Source: Platanthera guangdongensis (lineage: Eukaryota; Streptophyta; Magnoliopsida; Asparagales; Orchidaceae). Taken from it: DNA of 64,000 bases. This document shows, piece after piece, positions 1 to 10,409 of the stretch. A program made the position numbers and the translations under genes. The notes below the pieces were generated by a model, which searched no databases, was not told the origin of the DNA, and saw only the letters and a list, made by a program, of their open reading frames with translations. The stretch lies in NCBI GenBank assembly GCA_039583875.1, contig CM077149.1, forward strand, positions 18,737,194-18,801,193, read 5' to 3'. Each line of letters starts with the position of its first letter. Within the stretch, counting starts at the first letter, position 1.

Positions 1-710
1 TCAACCATGAAGCGATAGGCTCCACTTTCCTGACATCTCGCACACCCCCGACCATCGCCATAGGATGACAATCTAGGCAAGCCTCTTACGAGTCTTCTTT
101 CCGCCATTGCTTTCAGCTTGTCCATCCCTACATGCCCCAGTCTTTCATGCCAGATAGCAGCACTATCACTGGCATTCATCCGATCAGCTTCAGAACTTGT
201 TGATAACCCAACAAGGCTCTTCTCCTTCCTCCCTACCTGAGCAACGTTCGCCGAGAGCAAGACAACCTTGCACTCCTTCCGAAGATGACCTTGCTGCTTG
301 CATTTATAGCACCTTGGTCCTTCCTTCCTCTCCCTATCACGCCTCGGAGAAACACTCCTTTCTTCCTGATACGAAGTAGAGGGACCATCGACAGCAGCAA
401 CCTTCACCTCCTTCCTGAACAACCCATCAAGGGAAGTCCAAACCTCCGCAGCTGACCGACATCCACTGATGTGGTCCAAGAGCTCCGATGAGATCACCTG
501 CTTGAGAATAGACTCCGCTTTCGCATTTGCCTCCTTCCAAGCTCTCATCGCCTCAGCATTGCCAGCAGTATCCTCTTGTCTTCCTGCTCCGCATACAACC
601 TCCCAAAGGTCCTCGCCAAGAAGAAAGCTCTTCATACAGGACTTCCACCGTTCACAGTTCGTCTCTGTAAGAAGATCAATTCCAAGACAACTTGCATCCT
701 CCACTGCCAT
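1..710 (-). CDS. copia gag fused to GAG-pre-integrase, protease missing (partial)
   Basis: The frame is open for all 236 codons from ATG at 710 to the window edge. Residues about 1-90 look like a copia gag (UBN2-type: WKSCMKSFLLGEDLWEVV, then LDHISGCRSAAEVWTSL). A CCHC zinc knuckle follows (CYKCKQQGHLRKEC). Only about 40 residues later comes the GAG-pre-integrase motif IWHERLGHVGMDKLKAM and the start of the integrase zinc region (CARC). Normal copia polyproteins carry an aspartic protease (DSGA motif) between these two parts; none is present. The join is in frame with no stop, so the deletion product could still be translated. The ATG lies 76 bases inside the primer site, the expected place for gag. 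Confidence 0.8.
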   Translation of the reverse strand, partial: MAVEDASCLGIDLLTETNCERWKSCMKSFLLGEDLWEVVCGAGRQEDTAGNAEAMRAWKEANAKAESILKQVISSELLDHISGCRSAAEVWTSLDGLFRKEVKVAAVDGPSTSYQEERSVSPRRDRERKEGPRCYKCKQQGHLRKECKVVLLSANVAQVGRKEKSLVGLSTSSEADRMNASDSAAIWHERLGHVGMDKLKAMAERRLVRGLPRLSSYGDGRGCARCQESGAYRFMV

Positions 711-785
711 GGTTCTACCACTGGTTTCCTCTACAGAAGAGCAACTACTTCCATTGAGCACTGCTTGACCACTCCAACAACCTCC

Positions 786-796
786 CTCTGATACCA
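786..796 (-). promoter_or_regulatory. primer binding site, tRNA-iMet type
   Basis: On the minus strand the 11 bases TGGTATCAGAG directly follow the LTR end. This is the classic plant copia primer site, complementary to the 3' end of initiator tRNA-Met. It fixes the LTR boundary at 797. Confidence 0.9.
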
Positions 797-2683
797 TGTT
801 AAAATTCAACAAACCGCAGACGCTCCCTTGGATACCCTGTTGAAAACTCAACAAACCGGAGGAGGATACGCCCACTTATAATGTTGAAAGTTTTCCAGGA
901 TCGTGGAGTTAGCAGGGGTTATCTCAACAAAGCAGTAACAACCAGCAACACATACAGCACAAGCTTCTTTATTAATCAAGAGCAAACTTCTTTACAAGGC
1001 GAGACATACATGGCGAGACATGCTTCACCAAAACCCAACACCGGGAGAGCAGAGACAGTTACAAAGACAAGAACAAACAACAAGCCGCGCGGACTCAATC
1101 AACAAGCCGCCGACCTACTGCTGTGGAGTCCGCTCAGTCCACTAGGTCGCCAGACCGCAACCCAAGCCGCGCGGACTCACCCTTTCCAATGCCAGCTCTT
1201 CACCGCCGATCTGCAGGCCGCCTGACCGCGAGGTCGCCTAGCCGCCAGACCGCACAAGCTGCGTCACCGAATGGAACAGTCCGCCTGAAGCAGGTGACTT
1301 CCTGAACCCCGAACCAAGTTGCCAACGAGGAGACCGCCTGGTCGCTATCCGCGACCTGCTGTTTACCTCCTGTTGCTTAACCGCAGAGTCCACACTGTCC
1401 CTGACCGCAATCAGAGCCAAGTCCTGGCTTTCCAGCGCTATCCGTACAACCTGCACAACACAACCGGGTCAACTCTCTATCCGCGCGGACACCAAAGTCC
1501 AGACCGCAGCAACTTACGCGAGCTCAATTACTGTTCACTTACTTCGGTTAGGTTCCGTTGGTTCCTGATGTGACATGGGTCCTATTTATAGGCACGATGA
1601 TGAGTATGGTCACCGCCCTAGCCGATAGGATCACCGCCACATCCCGCAGCAAGAACTAGTGTGTCCGCCAGCCCGCGGACACACATTCCAGTTCGCCGCT
1701 CCTGTGCAGATAGGCAGTCCGCCCCAGCTTCTCCAAGGCCGGACTCCAATATCCAGCCCGCCTTGCCGCCAGAGGCCAAGCCAGGACCACCACAGCCGGA
1801 CTCCACAACAGCCGTGTCCGCCAATCTGCGGACAAGGCATCAGCCCGCAAACCCCGAGCCCGCAGCCTCGCCATCAAGGCACCTGCTGGACTCAGCGGAC
1901 ACCCGGCTTTCGTCTGCATATCCCGAGTCCATTGCCTCATTGCCAAGGCACCTCCGGACTTAGCGGACACGCCAATCCAGTCTGCTAACAGCAGACTCCA
2001 GTCCGCAACTCCTGAGTCCATAACCTCATCACAAGGCTAAACCGGACTCAGCGGACTCTGGCTCCAGTCCGCACGCTCCTGCACAAGCAATTCTCCAATC
2101 CGCATTTCCCCAAGCTAGCAAACAAGGCAACAACACTTCTACTACGCTTGGCGGACTGAGAAACCAGCCCGCGCTCCACTACGCGATCTCCCCAGACTAA
2201 GCCATCCTGGACTTGGTTCAGATCACACCAAGTCCAGTCCACTGGCCACAAGGGCCAGTCCGCACTTACTGGCGGACACTGGATCTAGCCCGCCATACCG
2301 GGCGACCTCCAGTTTCTGTCCGCACTGACCGGCGATCTCCGCGGCTTCCACTTGCCGCTTCACTAGAGCAAGACCAAGGCAACTGCCAAACCGGTCTGCC
2401 GAGCTCCAGTTCATCAGTCCGCTTCAAGCCGGACTCCGCGGATAGCATTCCTATCCGCCCGGTTACTTCCTGGGAGTCAACCGCCTACTGAGCATACACT
2501 GGCCTGTCAGACCGCTGCTGCTGTCCGCGCAGTCCGCGCGAACAGACTGCCCAGGCCGCCACAGAGCAAACCGCCTGCAACATCCCTGCCGACCTAGCAG
2601 TCCGCCAACCTTGTCCGCGTAGTCCGCGCGGATAGGTTTCCCAAGCCTTCCATTCACCCACTTTCACTTCACAGAATTCAACA
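797..2683 (-). repeat. copia LTR of element A
   Basis: Ends are TGTT and AACA in element sense. A TATA box (TATAAATAGG) lies at 1581-1590 and a poly(A) signal AATAAA at 968-973, both on the minus strand, so U3 is about 1590-2683 and R/U5 797-1560. U3 is GC-rich and strongly strand-biased (C-rich on plus) and is crowded with GTCCGC/GCGGAC hexamers, some joined as CCGCGCGGAC. Many open frames in this stretch result from base composition. Next to the primer site, 830-858 nearly repeats the LTR end/primer junction of 789-817. Confidence 0.8.
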
Positions 2684-2950
2684 TGGGCGGTCTCGGCGGT
2701 CTCCAGTGTTGTCCGCCCGACTTGTTTTTATGTTTTCTGTTGTAGCTTGTGTACTAGCGAAATCATGTCTCGCTATGTACACCTCGTTGTGTAAAGAAGT
2801 GTGAATGAATATAAGACCTGCTTGTTCTTCCATTTGTGCTTGGTGTTAAGCGTGCTCATGGGCTTCCGCATGATCAAGGTGTTAACTGGGTAGTTCTGAG
2901 AATATTAATTTGGATTTAGGCTATCCTGCTGACCACTTTGAGAAAATTCA
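2684..2950. other. non-coding stretch between two copia elements
   Basis: No gene seen. It contains an LTR-like or 3'-end-like sequence (a T-rich stretch, then GTGTGAATGAATATAAGACC near 2800) that joins neither neighbour clearly. The copia reading frame to its right breaks off at about 2950. Confidence 0.5.
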
Positions 2951-2954
2951 ACAA

Positions 2955-3400
2955 GTTATTAGGAGCAAAGAATTCAACATCTCTGTCAAAGTTTTGTTCT
3001 TACGCTCGGCAACACCATTTGACTGGGGTGAGTAAGGAGTCGTGGTTTCAAGAATTATTCCCTTAGAGGCAAAAAATTCCTTGAACCCAGTAACAGTGTA
3101 TTCTCCTCCTCGATCACTTCAACATATTTTAATTTCCAAGTTTAATTGGTTTTCCACGCAAGACTTGAAGGTCTTAAATGTCTCAAAAGCTTCGTTTTTC
3201 AATTTTAATAAATATACATGACAATTTTTAGAAAAATCGTCTATGAATATAATTAGATACTTCCTTCCCCCTCTAGTAACGTGACTACGGAAATCAAAGA
3301 GGTCTGAATGTATCAATTCAAGGAGTTTCGTACTTCTAGAAGCCGATTTGAAAGGCTTTCTAGTTTTTTTTTTTTTTGAGCACACACCTCACACTTGTCA
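2955..3400 (-). pseudogene. copia integrase core fragment
   Basis: Minus-strand frames read CxxC of the zinc domain, then LLELIHSDLFDFRS (first catalytic Asp), GGRKYLIIFIDDFSK, then after a break SDRGGEYT (second Asp region) and SPQSNGVAERKNKTL, which contains the catalytic Glu. This is the copia integrase core. The protein stops making sense after LTEMLNSLL, where the element is truncated. Confidence 0.85.
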
Positions 3401-3402
3401 AA

Positions 3403-3960
3403 TCAAATAGACAGATCTAAGGGGATGTTATGATTTTTCGCTAAATCTAGCATTTTTCTATAGTTCACATGTCCAAGTCTGTTATTTAACAACTTAGGAT
3501 CAATAAGGTTCGAATTTATTTGGTTAATGTTATCATTGTTTAAACTAATTCTATACATTCCGTTAATCAGGTACGCACACCCAAAATAATGTGAATTTAC
3601 TGTTAAGGTCATTCTACCGTTTTGACTTGTGAAGGACATCCCAGTCTTATCTAATATACTCATTGAAATCAGATTTTTAGTTAATGTAGGAACTACTTTA
3701 ACAATGTTTAAAAATAAAATTGTACCTGATGAGAGGAGCAGCTCGGTTGTCCCAGCATGAGTCACCTCTGTCTCTCCTCCATTGCAGTTCTCCACCTTCT
3801 CCTGAACCACCTTGACCTCAGCTAGTAAACATCTGTCATTCATCACATGACAGGTAGCACCGCTATCAAGCCACCACTCAGAGGATGAACTTTGGATACT
3901 GCTTTCAATCATAGCCACAAAGGACTTAGAATCTGAGTCATCTGCCAGCATGTTCGCCAC
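3403..3960 (-). pseudogene. copia protease and GAG-pre-integrase
   Basis: An open frame of 185 codons. WWLDSGATCHVMND is the copia aspartic protease active site (D-S-G). NRLGHVNYRKMLDLAKNH is the GAG-pre-integrase motif. It runs downstream of the zinc knuckle and upstream of integrase, as in a copia polyprotein. Confidence 0.88.
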
Positions 3961-4008
3961 ATTTTGTGGGGCTTCCTCCTTCCTATTAGGAGTCTTGCAA
4001 TCAGCCTC

Positions 4009-4266
4009 CTAGTGTCCCCACTTGCCGCAATTTTGACACTTGCCCCTCTTCTTTTTGAAAGAGGGATTTTTATGTGCCAACTGTGTAGAGGCTTCACCTA
4101 TGGGTGCTGGTGGGTTCCGTCGAGGCTTGCTAGGTCGAGAAATAAAGTTGACAGTCTGTGAGGACTGACCACTTTGTTTCAAGATCTTACTGGTAATATT
4201 TTGATCCTCGATATGAATGGAACTTTTGAGTTGATCTAGTGCGATCTTTTCCTTCAGCCTATGCAT
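4009..4266 (-). pseudogene. copia gag C-part with CCHC zinc knuckle
   Basis: The frame carries CQNCGKWGH, then an in-frame TAG, then EADCKTP. Read through the stop, this is C-x2-C-x4-H-x4-C, so a nonsense mutation lies inside the zinc knuckle itself. It continues into the protease frame. Confidence 0.8.
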
Positions 4267-4436
4267 TTCACTCTTGAAGATCGACTACTCAGGAGGTGGT
4301 TTCTAAGAATCAGACACACAAAAAGATTATCAGAAATATCGGATTTATCGTCTGCCAACTTGAGACACAGACTTTCTAGTTCAATTATTTGTGAAGTGAT
4401 TGACAAGTTTAAATTGAATTATAAATTGAAGAGTCT

Positions 4437-4763
4437 CTACCCAAGGATAGTTCTCGACAACCTCTCTTCTTTCTGGAAGTTAGCGTTTAAGCGATCCCAA
4501 ATTTTCTTTGTGGTCTTATAATCGCTGTAGGTCAGGGCGAGTCTAGGGTTTAGTGAATTTAGGAGGTAGTCCCTGCAAAAGTCTTTGTCCTTTCTCCATT
4601 GAAATTCTTCCACGTCCTCTTCGGTAGTGGCGAAGTCACTCAGAACGGTGTAGAATATCTCACGTTCCTTCAATCCCAGCTGGACGTGCAACTTCCAAGG
4701 ATGGAAATTGGAGAGGTCGAACGATTGTAGCTTGACGATGTCGTACGAGCTAAGTTTTGGCAT
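4437..4763 (-). pseudogene. copia gag N-part
   Basis: Begins MPKLSSYDIVKLQSFDLSNF and contains CRDYLLNSLNPRLALTYSDY and KKIWDRLNANFQ, the usual copia gag (UBN2) pattern. It ends at a stop after 108 codons, followed by about 170 bases of decayed gag before the zinc-knuckle frame. Confidence 0.8.
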
Positions 4764-5800
4764 CTCTCTAAAGGTAGAACATTAAACAAGAAAGTCACCT
4801 GAGTCACACGAAGACGGGGCAATGTCTTCGGATCTAATCCAGCACTATAGAATTTGCTCCTCCTTTTTGGCTGAACATAATTGCGAAAGACTTGATCCAA
4901 ACGGCAAGTAGCTTTCTCTACCAAAAAAAGGGCCAAGGACCAAAACCAATTGCAGGTCTGGAGCATATAATGATGAGAGATCCACTCTTCTAAGCATGAA
5001 AACCTCCAAAGAATGGTTCTTTGTCAACACCCCTTCCTCCTTGATTTGATTGAGAGAGTTCACAGAGCCTATTAGCTGCACGGATCAAGAACACAATCCT
5101 TATTATTATTGAGAGGACAAGCAATAAGATATCCAAGAAGAGAAATCTGCTCTATTTTCTTTCGATCCACAAATTGATAGCACTGGTTTCTTTGATCGGC
5201 AATGGAAGAGAAGGAGCAGTCGGCTTTAGGCGCCAACTAGCAAGATGAGATCAGTGATGCACAGATCTTGAACGGAAGGAATAACAAAAAAAGGAGTCGG
5301 TCGGATCACGAAATCAGAATCAGTGCTCTGAAAACAGCGACGGCGGAGGCACTTGATCCGGCAACACGCGAGATCGATCTCTTCCCTTGCGACCTTAACG
5401 GATTTGCTCTTCCAGATCTGCGACGGGAAGCCCAATTCTGCGGGCGATGATGACGAAGGGATGAAGAAATTCGTAAACACTCTTCCTCAATCCTTCCAGG
5501 CAACGATCTGATGGTTTCCTCGTTGCACAGTGTCTTCCATTTCCCGGCGAAGGGAAGAAGAACGGCGCTTGGAGAAACTCGGGAGCGAAGATGATGGAGA
5601 GCAGCGGAATCTGGAACGAAGAGCGAAACCCTAGAATGTATCTTTAGAATGATAGTGGGGGTTTGCTCAAGGCTCAAGATAATCCACATAATCATATCAA
5701 GTTTGGAATAGAGATTATATAGTATCTTCAGCGTAGAGTCTAACCCTAGGATGACACGAACTTAATAAGCCGTTCTGAGTGGGACTCAACACGTGCGGAC
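4764..5800 (-). other. region upstream of copia element B
   Basis: No coding region recognised. It probably includes the leader and perhaps LTR of element B, but I found no initiator-Met primer site and no TG..CA ends. Short open frames here have no family features. Confidence 0.4.
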
Positions 5801-5834
5801 ATATTCTAATATATATAGCAAATAGTAGTTGTAT

Positions 5835-6340
5835 CTTCTATATTTTTTTAAATAAAATATTTCAAAAAAATATGTAAGTAAAATTGAAAATATATTATAT
5901 AACAATATAAAAATCAAAAGTGCACTGCAAAAAATGACTTCAAACTGCACCAATGTCAAACCATACCACATGATTTTTATGCGGTGAAGTTTTGTTCGGT
6001 CCAAAATCGACCTCCTTTAGTGCGATTGCGGTTTGGGTCCAAACTGCATCAACTTCACTCGTGATAGTAAATATAAATATTATAGACAAATTATAAAATA
6101 ATAACAATATAATAATAATAATAATAATAAACGGGTTGTGGTTCGGTTCTACTTCGGTCCGATTCAGATCGGGTCAAAAAATCTTGAAACCGCTTGAGTG
6201 TATGTTGCGATTCCGATTCTGGTTCTGGTCCCGGTCCGGATAATAAAATGTAAGAACCACACCCGGACCATTGTTGTTCACAGTTCCAAAATTCAAACCA
6301 AATTCATGTCTAACTGTACCAACGCTATGTAGATCCGAAC
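5835..6340 (-). repeat. hAT-like repeat rich in GCGGTTTGG, copy 1 (inverted)
   Basis: The stretch 5850-6065 is clearly related to the reverse complement of 23,280-23,480: both carry GCGGTTTGG..CCAAACCGCA, the phrase TTTAGTGCGATTGCGGTTTG, and an AT-rich TTATATAATGTATTTTCAA segment. Such CGGTTTGG-rich repeats are common non-autonomous DNA-transposon relics in plants; I assign hAT only tentatively, because no clean ends or target duplication were found. Confidence 0.5.
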
Positions 6341-6420
6341 ACCAAAATGAAGTTGGGTTGTGCCAAAATCGATCCTGGTCGTTGGATCTACAGACTTTGG
6401 CCTGCGCATAGCGTTGGATC
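6340..6420 (+). repeat. dispersed repeat, copy 1 of 2
   Basis: About 75 bases (AAAATGAAGTTGGGTTGTGC ... GACTTTGGCCTGCGCAT) match 9926-10,000 with few differences. Both are followed by GC-rich hairpin-bearing DNA. Class unknown. Confidence 0.6.
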
Positions 6421-6963
6421 TATACATATATACGAGTGCCCGACACGTGGCTCCGCCCCTATGGCCATGCGCGACAGTATCCGACCGACGACGGGTTTCG
6501 CCCGCCCCATCAGGGCGGGTTTCGCACGCAACATATACATATGAGTACTCAAAATGACCGTAAAAAAATATACATAAATATTACAATTTTTATTTTGTAA
6601 AACAATATACGTTTTAACCTAAAAATATTAATTTTGACTTTAAAAAAGTTGATTGATTTAATGTCATCACCTCGAAAATATCACTGATATGCCTAATGAC
6701 AATCTTCCTTGAATAGACCGCTGACATGTCTAATGACAACCTATCATAGTAGGTGTAGGAGCTGTACTAAAAAATTTTTGAATTTAAATGGATTTTCATT
6801 ATTACTTCTAATTTTTTGATAGTGTAATTACTTGAATGGACATTGTATTTTAATTTCTTTGAAATAAATTATAATATATGTCATGTCATTAAAATAAAAA
6901 AATGAGAGCATAATTGATATTTTTGAATGTTTCGCCAGACAACTTTTTCCTTATAATAGTGAA

Positions 6964-6964
<1 letters not shown>

Positions 6965-7005
<41 letters not shown>

Positions 7006-7006
7006 T

Positions 7007-7047
<41 letters not shown>
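6965..7047. repeat. (TA)n tract flanked by an inverted repeat
   Basis: About 80 bases of TA dinucleotides. Each side carries an imperfect inverted repeat (CCTTATAATAGTGAAAGA on the left, the reverse complement CCTTATAGTGTAAAGA on the right), so the whole can fold into one long hairpin. Confidence 0.8.
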
Positions 7048-7049
<2 letters not shown>

Positions 7050-7353
7050 TTACACTATAAGGAAGGAGCTAAGTACTCCATGGTGTAACATTTTAATCCA
7101 ATTATACCTCTGTTGAAACAGTTTTTGGGGTTAAAATTGGGCTATTTCGGTCTTTTGATTGGCTCAACACTAATTAATATAGATTTAATTCTTTTCGTGC
7201 ACTGTTCGCCCTATCAAAAAACCTGATATCCACGACTCACGAGTCTTCTCCGCCTTTACTCGCTCTTTATATCCTGCAAGTATGTTTTTCTTCCCCGACT
7301 CTATCTTCTCTCTCGGAGCTTGAATTGATGTGGTGAAGCGGCCAGCGTAAAGG

Positions 7354-7546
7354 ATGGGTGTAGAAGGTGCGAAGTAGGTAGAGGCCGGTGAACAGTTAGA
7401 TCCCGCCACCGCTGCGGAGGTTCCGCCACCGTCGCCTGCGCCGGTGTCAACTTATCCCGTGAAGGATGTGCTGGAGGAGAGAGCGGCGACACCACCGGAG
7501 ATGGAGGAAAAGGTGGATGACAGCAAAGCTCTAGCTATTGTGGAGA
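7354..7546 (+). pseudogene. remorin exon 1 fragment
   Basis: From ATG at 7354 the frame reads MGVEGAK, a TAG stop at 7375, then a proline-rich stretch, PVKDVLEERAATPP and MEEKVDDSKALAIVE. The end matches the N-terminal signature of group 1 remorins (DDSKALAxVE), plasma-membrane raft proteins of land plants; it ends at a good splice donor (GAGA|GTAAGC, 7547), where remorin genes usually have their first intron. The codon 8 stop means the frame is broken unless a downstream start is used. No exon 2 (the coiled-coil C-domain) was found in the next 800 bases, so this is a fragment, perhaps carried by a transposon. A pyrimidine-rich leader and TTTATATCC precede it at about 7266. Confidence 0.7.
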
Positions 7547-8345
7547 GTAAGCGCGGGCTTGAACTGTTTTTACTGCTTCGACAAAGAATCTTCATATAAA
7601 ATGATATTTAATTTAATTCATGAATTGATTCTTTTTGTGTGTGTGTTTTCTCTTCTTTACAATATGTCTATAAAATGAACAAATTTGGTTCTAAATATAC
7701 CTAAATTCCTGTGTATGTTTGGTTGCGGACTGGAAATTTGGAGGTTTAAAAGAGATTTAGAGAATTCTGTTAGTTGCAATTATCCTAATCACTTCCATTA
7801 TGCACACCCCATACACCACCATGGATCTGAAATCAAAATTATACCTCAGATCTATGATTTTATTGAAGAAGAAGAGGAATAATTCAAGCAAAAAAGTAAT
7901 GTTACTGTCAAGAAGCTTCTTAGATCTGCAATTCAAATATGTATATGTTCTCTATATTCTGAAATAGGAAACGGATAAATAAGTTAGATCGTTCAAAAAG
8001 TCTTTTATTAAAACGAATCCAAGGAATTAGATAGTGATTCTAAGCACTGACGTCACTTTTTTTTCAAAGTTTTATGTTGCGGACGCGGAGGATGGAGATG
8101 GATGTTCTCCGGTGCGGCGAGTTTGCAGGCATCGTGAAAGACCTGCCACTTTTCTTCTCCTGATGCAATTTGGGTGAGAATTATTCGATCATTTTTTAGA
8201 TTCTAACCTGGAGCTATTTAGTTGAATCATCTATTGATTCACTCACAGTTTCTTCATTTCCTATTAAATTTTTTTTCAAAGCATGGATGTTATGAATTGT
8301 CAACAATTAGGGGTAGTTGTAATTTCAATAGTTATATGGGTGAAA

Positions 8346-9015
8346 GTCCACGACCGATGTCGCCGCCCACGATCGATGTCCCCGCTCGCGACCGACGTCG
8401 CCGCCCATGTCCAATATCACCCCTCACGACCAATGTCGCCACCAACAACCAATGTTGTTTTCCACGACCAATGTAGCCGTCCACGACCAATATCGCCGTC
8501 CACGACCAATATCGCCGTCCACGACCAATGTCGCCGCTCACGATCAATGTCGCCGCTCATGACCAATGTCGTCGCCCCCGACCAATGTCGCTGCCCCCGA
8601 ACAATGTCGCCTCCCCCGACCAATGTCGCCGCCCCCGACCAATGTCGCCGTCCCCGACCAATGTTGTCACCCTCGACCAATGTCTTTGTCCCCGACCAAC
8701 GTCGCCGCCCACGACTAATGTCGCCCCAACGACCAATGTCGCCGTCCACGACCAATGTCGCCCCTCAAGACCAGTGTCGTTTTCCACGATCAATGTTGCC
8801 CACACGACCAATGTCGCCCCTACAACCAATGTCGCTGCCCCGGACCAATGTCGCCGCCCCCGACCAATATCGCCGCCCCCGACCAATGTCGCCGCCCCCG
8901 ACCAATGTCGTCGCCCCCAACCAATATCGCCCACCACGACCAATGTCCACGACAAATGTCGCCCCTCACGATCAATGTCGCCCTACGACAAATGTCGCCC
9001 CCTCGACAACTGTTG
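8346..9015 (+). repeat. 19-bp minisatellite
   Basis: About 35 imperfect tandem copies of a 19-base unit near CGACCAATGTCGCCGCCCC. Because 19 is not a multiple of three, all frames stay open and translate with a 19-residue period (DQCRRPRPMSPPPTNVAAP type). Long open frames here on both strands are therefore artefacts of the repeat. Confidence 0.92.
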
Positions 9016-9046
9016 CCCCGCACGGGGTCCCCCGTGCACGACTGCT

Positions 9047-9058
<12 letters not shown>

Positions 9059-9136
<78 letters not shown>
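9059..9136. repeat. (TA)n microsatellite
   Basis: About 39 TA units between the minisatellite and the GC-hairpin array. Confidence 0.95.
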
Positions 9137-9137
<1 letters not shown>

Positions 9138-9520
9138 TAGCATCTTCGAACGGGCTCCGCCCGTTCTCGATGCGTCGTTGCGTGCTTCGCCCACTTGACC
9201 CCCCGGCGGGCTTCGCCCGCCCCCCTGCATCTTCGTACGGGCTCCGCCCGTTCTCGATGCGTCGCTGCGGGCTTCGCCCGCTTGACCCCCCGGCGGGCTT
9301 CGCCCGCCCCCCGGAGGGCCTCGCCCGCCCCCCTGCATCTTCGAACGGGCTCCGCCCGTTCTCGATGCGTCGCTGCGGGCTTCGCCCGCAATCAAGCGGT
9401 CTTCGCCCGCTTGACCCCCCGGCGGGCTTCGCCCGCCCCCCTGCGGGCTTCGCCCCCCCCCCCCCCCCCACCCCACCCCGGCGCGCGAGGCCCGTCCCCC
9501 CCGGCGGGCTTCTCCCGCCA
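9137..9520. repeat. array of GC hairpins (GGGCTTCGCCC type)
   Basis: Three tandem but unequal units start with CATCTTCG at 9141, 9227 and 9336. Each contains AACGGGCTCCGCCCGTT, a shared TCTCGATGCGTCG, and several perfect hairpins of the form GCGGGCTTCGCCCGC (stem with a CTTC/TCCG loop). The array ends in long C runs. Confidence 0.85.
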
Positions 9521-9639
9521 CGGGCAAAATTAAAATAATTAAATAATTTAATAAATAATTATTATTTTTAAATCAAATTATAATATAATAAATATTATAT
9601 AAAAATAAAAAAAAACTGAAAAATAACCAAATCCCCCCC

Positions 9640-9835
9640 CCCCCCCGCTTCCGCGTGCTCACGCGGGGGCATTCCCGGCCGCCGACACCCTGCCCGGAAC
9701 CCGCCGGCGTGTTCGCCGGCCTCCGGCGAACTCGCCGGGGGTTGTCCGGCGGCGAGCGGGCAGGGCCACCGCCGGCGGTGGCGGCGGGATGAGGCAGTGA
9801 AGGCGGGGTGAGGAGTTCGTGGGTATCGGGATTTT
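9640..9835. repeat. GC-rich dispersed repeat (copies also near 10,100 and 13,740)
   Basis: The phrase GGCGAACTCGCCGGGGGTTG followed by TCCGGCGGCGAGCGGGC recurs in altered form at 10,103-10,150 and 13,748-13,790, with distant relatives at 13,090-13,210. No coding function seen. Long runs of C precede several copies. Confidence 0.6.
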
Positions 9836-9925
9836 GGAGGAAATGAACAGTGTCAGCCTTGTGATTGAAGATATGTATATTGGTTTATATGATAAAGATA
9901 TATATATATACTTTAAGCATCAAAA

Positions 9926-10000
9926 TGAGGCTGGGTTGTGCTAGAAAATCGATCATGGTCGTTGGATCTATAGACTTTGGCCTACACATATCGATTTTTT
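9926..10000 (+). repeat. dispersed repeat, copy 2 of 2
   Basis: Related to 6340-6420 (shared phrases GGTCGTTGGATCTA and AGACTTTGGCCT). Confidence 0.6.
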
Positions 10001-10409
10001 ATCAAAACCCCCTTCCTTCTTCCAACTAAAAGTCTGACGCCACATCCGCTTCACCTAATTCATCTCCACCACTGGCGGCCTGACCGGCGGTTCATCTTTG
10101 CCCGGCGAACTCGTCGGGGGTTGTCCGTCGGCGAACGGGCCGGGCCACCGTCGACGGTCGCCCTGTCCGTTTCTTCGTCGGACAACACCAGGAAGGTTCG
10201 TCGGGCCAGGTCAGGCCGGCGGCGGCGGTGGAGATGAATTAGGTGAAGCGAATGTGGCGTCGAATGATCATGCCAGAAGGAGGAAGGGGGTTACAGTGAT
10301 GTGCAATTTGTCCCACATCACCAAATCTCAATTAAATTTAGGACTTTAAATAATATGCAGCTTTTAAAACATTGGTGTTTAGCATATTTTATGGACTTTA
10401 AATAAGTGT

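Larger units (their letters stand above)
1..2683 (-). mobile_element. Ty1-copia retrotransposon, 5' part (element A)
   Basis: A minus-strand copia element runs off the left edge of the window. Reading leftwards it has a 1,887-bp LTR (797-2683), an initiator-Met primer binding site touching the LTR (786-796), and a coding region starting with ATG at 710 that stays open to base 1. The LTR begins TGTTGAATTC and ends TTTTAACA in element sense, fitting the TG..CA rule. The second LTR lies outside the window, so no target duplication can be checked. The coding part goes from gag straight to the pre-integrase domain with no protease between them, so this is probably a non-autonomous deletion derivative. 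Confidence 0.85.
2950..4763 (-). mobile_element. Ty1-copia retrotransposon, broken (element B)
   Basis: A second minus-strand copia with gag, zinc knuckle, protease, GAG-pre-integrase and integrase in the normal order. It is cut off inside integrase at about 2950; RT and RNase H are absent. The frame is interrupted several times: a stop after the gag N-part, a TAG inside the zinc knuckle, and a frame break between pre-integrase and integrase near 3400. No primer site or clear LTR was found within 1 kb upstream. It is unrelated in sequence to element A. Confidence 0.85.

Noticed and set aside
1618..2491. Open frames in the element A LTR
   Set aside because: GC-rich U3 of an LTR; no family motifs, and the TATA and poly(A) signals show LTR function.
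8283..9538. Open frames up to 336 codons on both strands
   Set aside because: They translate the 19-bp minisatellite, (TA)n and GC-hairpin repeats; the residue pattern follows the repeat period.
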